DNA from: Paraburkholderia sp. PREW-6R
Lineage (GTDB): Bacteria; Pseudomonadota; Gammaproteobacteria; Burkholderiales; Burkholderiaceae
Direction of reading: 5' to 3'
DNA: 64,000 nucleotides
Assembly: GCF_039621805.1 (NCBI RefSeq)
Contig: NZ_CP155073.1
Span: 2,852,001 to 2,916,000, forward strand
Shown piece by piece: positions 61,737-64,000 of this stretch. The translations under genes were made by a program, and so were the position numbers. Within the stretch, counting starts at the first letter, position 1. Each line of letters starts with the position of its first letter. The notes beneath the pieces were generated by a model. That model saw only the letters and a program-made list of their open reading frames with translations, searched no databases and was not told where the DNA came from.

Positions 61737-62192
61737 ATGACGCGACTGCTGGTACTGCACGGACCCAACCTCAATCTTCTCGGCACGCGGGAACCGGAGG
61801 TTTATGGCCGTGTGACGCTCCCGCAGATCGATCAGGCACTGGCGGACCGCGCCGCGGACGCCGGCGTCGAAATCGCGTCGTTCCAGAGCAATCATGAAGG
61901 GGCACTGGTCGATCGCATTCAATCCGCCCGGACTGAACACACCGATTTCATCGTGATCAATCCCGCTGCGTACACGCACACGAGCGTGGCGATTCGGGAC
62001 GCACTGGCGGGGGTCGGCATCCCGTTCGTCGAGGTCCATCTGTCGAACGTGCATCGTCGCGAACCGTTCCGGCATCATTCCTATTTCTCCGACCAGGCCG
62101 AAGGCGTGATCTGCGGCCTGGGCTGGAAGGGATACCTGTACGCACTCGAATTCGCGCTGGACCGGCTCGCTGCCGGCTCGTCGCGCGGCTGA
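61737..62192 (+). CDS. aroQ: 3-dehydroquinate dehydratase, type II
   Basis: Shikimate-pathway dehydratase, 151 residues, dodecameric in the family. It shows [20 protein letters not shown] with the catalytic Tyr and Arg, [39 protein letters not shown] with the catalytic His, and [11 protein letters not shown] at the end. It precedes accB and accC by short gaps, the aroQ-accB-accC order found widely in proteobacteria. Confidence 0.97.
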   Translation: MTRLLVLHGPNLNLLGTREPEVYGRVTLPQIDQALADRAADAGVEIASFQSNHEGALVDRIQSARTEHTDFIVINPAAYTHTSVAIRDALAGVGIPFVEVHLSNVHRREPFRHHSYFSDQAEGVICGLGWKGYLYALEFALDRLAAGSSRG

Positions 62193-62261
62193 AATCCAAA
62201 ACGTCTAATTTGAGCCGGCCGCGCACGCGCCGGCACTCTTCGCATTGAAAGGGGCAACCTG

Positions 62262-62732
62262 ATGGATCTACGTAAACTGAAAACTCTGATCGACCTTGTC
62301 TCGGAGTCCGGTATCTCCGAACTCGAAGTGACCGAGGGCGAAGGCAAGGTCCGCATCGTCAAGAATGCGCCGCCGGTTTACGTGCAACCGTCTGCCTCGT
62401 ACGCGCCGCAATACGCGCAGCCGGCTCCGGCGGCTGGCGGCGAAGCGCCTGCCGCTGCTGCCGGCGCGCCGGCCACGCCGGCAGCGGCCGCACCGCAAGG
62501 CCACGTTGTGACCTCGCCGATGGTCGGCACGTTCTATCGCGCGCCGTCGCCGGGCGCCGATCCGTTCGTCCAGGTGGGCGACACGGTCAAGGAAGGCCAG
62601 ACGATCTGCATCATCGAAGCGATGAAGCTGCTCAACGAGATCGAGTCGGACCAGTCCGGCGTGATCAAGGAAATCCTCGTCGAAAACGGCCAGGCGGTCG
62701 AGTATGGCCAACCGCTGTTCGTGGTCGGCTAA
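62262..62732 (+). CDS. accB: Biotin carboxyl carrier protein of acetyl-CoA carboxylase
   Basis: 156 residues. An N-terminal AccC-binding segment is followed by an Ala/Pro-rich linker (about residues 42-79) and the biotinyl domain with the biotinylated Lys K122 in [23 protein letters not shown] begins the domain. AAGGGGC lies just upstream of the ATG. It works with accC, which follows by 129 bases, in the first step of fatty-acid synthesis. Confidence 0.97.
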   Translation: MDLRKLKTLIDLVSESGISELEVTEGEGKVRIVKNAPPVYVQPSASYAPQYAQPAPAAGGEAPAAAAGAPATPAAAAPQGHVVTSPMVGTFYRAPSPGADPFVQVGDTVKEGQTICIIEAMKLLNEIESDQSGVIKEILVENGQAVEYGQPLFVVG

Positions 62733-62861
62733 CGCGGCACGCTCTGCGCGTTAATTTGCGCCTGCCGTCCGCGCGCCCGCTGTTTACGGTGCGCGACCGA
62801 TCCTCTGAGGCAGCCCGCGTTGCGAGCAACCGGGCGCCTATTGATGAGTCGAAAACCCGCT

Positions 62862-64000
62862 ATGTTTGAAAAAATCCTCATTGCCAACCGTGGCGAGATC
62901 GCGCTTCGTATCCAGCGCGCCTGCCGCGAACTCGGCGTCAAGACAGTCGTCGTCTATTCGGAAGCCGACAAGGAAGCCAAGTACGTAAAGCTCGCCGACG
63001 AGGCGGTCTGCATCGGCCCGGCGCCTTCGAACCTGAGCTATCTGAACATGCCGGCGCTGATCAGCGCGGCCGAAGTCACCGACGCCGAAGCGATCCACCC
63101 CGGCTACGGCTTCCTGTCGGAGAACGCCGACTTCGCCGAACGCGTCGAACAGTCGGGCTTCACCTTCATCGGCCCTCGCCCGGAAACGATCCGGATGATG
63201 GGCGACAAGGTCACGGCCAAGCAGACCATGATCAAGACCGGCGTGCCGTGCGTGCCCGGTTCGGAAGGCGCGTTGCCCGACGATCCGAAAGAGATCGTGA
63301 AAATTGCCCGGCAGGTGGGCTATCCGGTCATCATCAAGGCCGCGGGCGGCGGCGGTGGCCGCGGCATGCGCGTGGTCCACACGGAAGCGGCGCTGGTCAA
63401 CGCGGTCAACATGACGCGCGAGGAAGCCGGTCGTGCGTTCGGTAATCCGCAGGTCTACATGGAAAAATTCCTGGAGAACCCGCGGCACATCGAAATTCAG
63501 GTGCTCGCCGATTCGTTCAGGAACGCGATCTGGCTAGGCGAGCGTGACTGCTCGATGCAGCGCCGTCACCAGAAAGTGATCGAAGAAGCGCCGGCACCGG
63601 GCATCGCGCGCCGCCTGATCGACCGGATCGGCGATCGTTGCGCGGACGCCTGCAAGAAAATGGGTTATCTCGGCGCCGGCACGTTCGAATTCCTGTACGA
63701 AAACGGCGAGTTCTACTTCATCGAAATGAATACGCGCGTGCAGGTCGAGCACCCGGTGACCGAACTGATCACGGGCGTCGACATCGTGCAGGAACAGATC
63801 CGCATTGCGGCCGGCGAAAAGCTGGCTTTCCGTCAGCGCGACATCGCGTTCAAGGGTCACGCGATCGAATGCCGGATCAATGCGGAAGATCCGTTCAAGT
63901 TCATCCCGTCGCCGGGACGCCTTACGTCGTGGCATATGCCGGGCGGGCCGGGCATCCGCGTCGATTCGCATGCATACAATGGCTATTTCGTCCCGCCCAA
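62862..64000 (+). CDS. accC: Biotin carboxylase subunit of acetyl-CoA carboxylase (partial, runs off window)
   Basis: About 380 N-terminal residues of an expected roughly 450. It begins [20 protein letters not shown], then has [14 protein letters not shown], the ATP-grasp glycine loop [13 protein letters not shown], the conserved [20 protein letters not shown], and [16 protein letters not shown] with the metal-binding Glu and Asn. It carboxylates the biotin on accB. The start could also be the in-frame ATG at 62844. The stop lies beyond base 64000. Confidence 0.97.
   Translation, partial: MFEKILIANRGEIALRIQRACRELGVKTVVVYSEADKEAKYVKLADEAVCIGPAPSNLSYLNMPALISAAEVTDAEAIHPGYGFLSENADFAERVEQSGFTFIGPRPETIRMMGDKVTAKQTMIKTGVPCVPGSEGALPDDPKEIVKIARQVGYPVIIKAAGGGGGRGMRVVHTEAALVNAVNMTREEAGRAFGNPQVYMEKFLENPRHIEIQVLADSFRNAIWLGERDCSMQRRHQKVIEEAPAPGIARRLIDRIGDRCADACKKMGYLGAGTFEFLYENGEFYFIEMNTRVQVEHPVTELITGVDIVQEQIRIAAGEKLAFRQRDIAFKGHAIECRINAEDPFKFIPSPGRLTSWHMPGGPGIRVDSHAYNGYFVPP

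Overview
This window is high-GC chromosomal DNA from a beta-proteobacterium of the Burkholderiaceae, most likely a Paraburkholderia or close relative. The assignment is inferred from GC-rich codon use, the housekeeping order bamE/fur, dapB-exbB-exbD-leuS-lptE-holA-proA, gap-tkt-speE and accB-accC, the Entner-Doudoroff set edd-eda-hexR, and Burkholderia-type features such as a giant trimeric autotransporter adhesin and a barnase/barstar pair. No rRNA, tRNA, CRISPR array, intact insertion sequence or prophage was seen.

Layout. 1-233: 3' end of a probable glycosyltransferase. 414-1802: purB. 1.9-7.9 kb: gluconate/Entner-Doudoroff block (gntK, gntP, eda, edd and divergent hexR, with two HexR-like operators in the edd-hexR gap). 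7.9-15.4 kb: an OmpA-family lipoprotein and a 2208-residue trimeric autotransporter with a mosaic repeat field. 15.4-17.6 kb: a gene-poor scar with a decayed proA fragment, the 3' end of an NTF2/DUF4440-like gene, a small hypothetical gene and an inverted-repeat element. 17.6-28 kb: hemJ/copD-like, proA, holA, lptE, leuS, exbD, exbB, dapB, bamE and divergent fur. 28-34.8 kb: gap, tkt, speE-like, a VOC protein, rsmE, and the barstar/barnase pair. 34.9-35.15 kb: a promoter-palindrome-terminator unit without a convincing ORF, a candidate small RNA. 35.2-41.4 kb: maeB, thiL, pgpA, pncC, a cupin_5 protein and pyrF, followed by a heptanucleotide repeat.

41.6-52.2 kb is one sugar-catabolic block on the minus strand, read as iclR-dgoK-dgoA-SDR-araF-araG-araH-SDR-SMP30-galM with several 4-bp overlaps. 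It combines an AraFGH-type importer with mutarotase, sugar dehydrogenase, lactonase, 2-keto-3-deoxygalactonokinase and KDPGal aldolase. That is an oxidative (De Ley-Doudoroff-like) galactose/arabinose route, but no galactonate dehydratase is visible. Strong dyads upstream of iclR are probable operators.

52.5-54.0 kb is an isolated three-gene operon: NeuD/PglD-like acyltransferase, acyl carrier protein and FabZ-like dehydratase. It has the makings of a small dedicated acylation system and is the least explained functional unit here. 54-64 kb returns to housekeeping: mtgA, aroE, an RNase II-family exoribonuclease, a YqiA-like esterase, mpl, a conserved hypothetical gene, a TlpA-like thioredoxin, aroQ, accB and the start of accC, which runs off the window.

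All functional calls come from reading the translated sequence and remembered family motifs; no database search was run.
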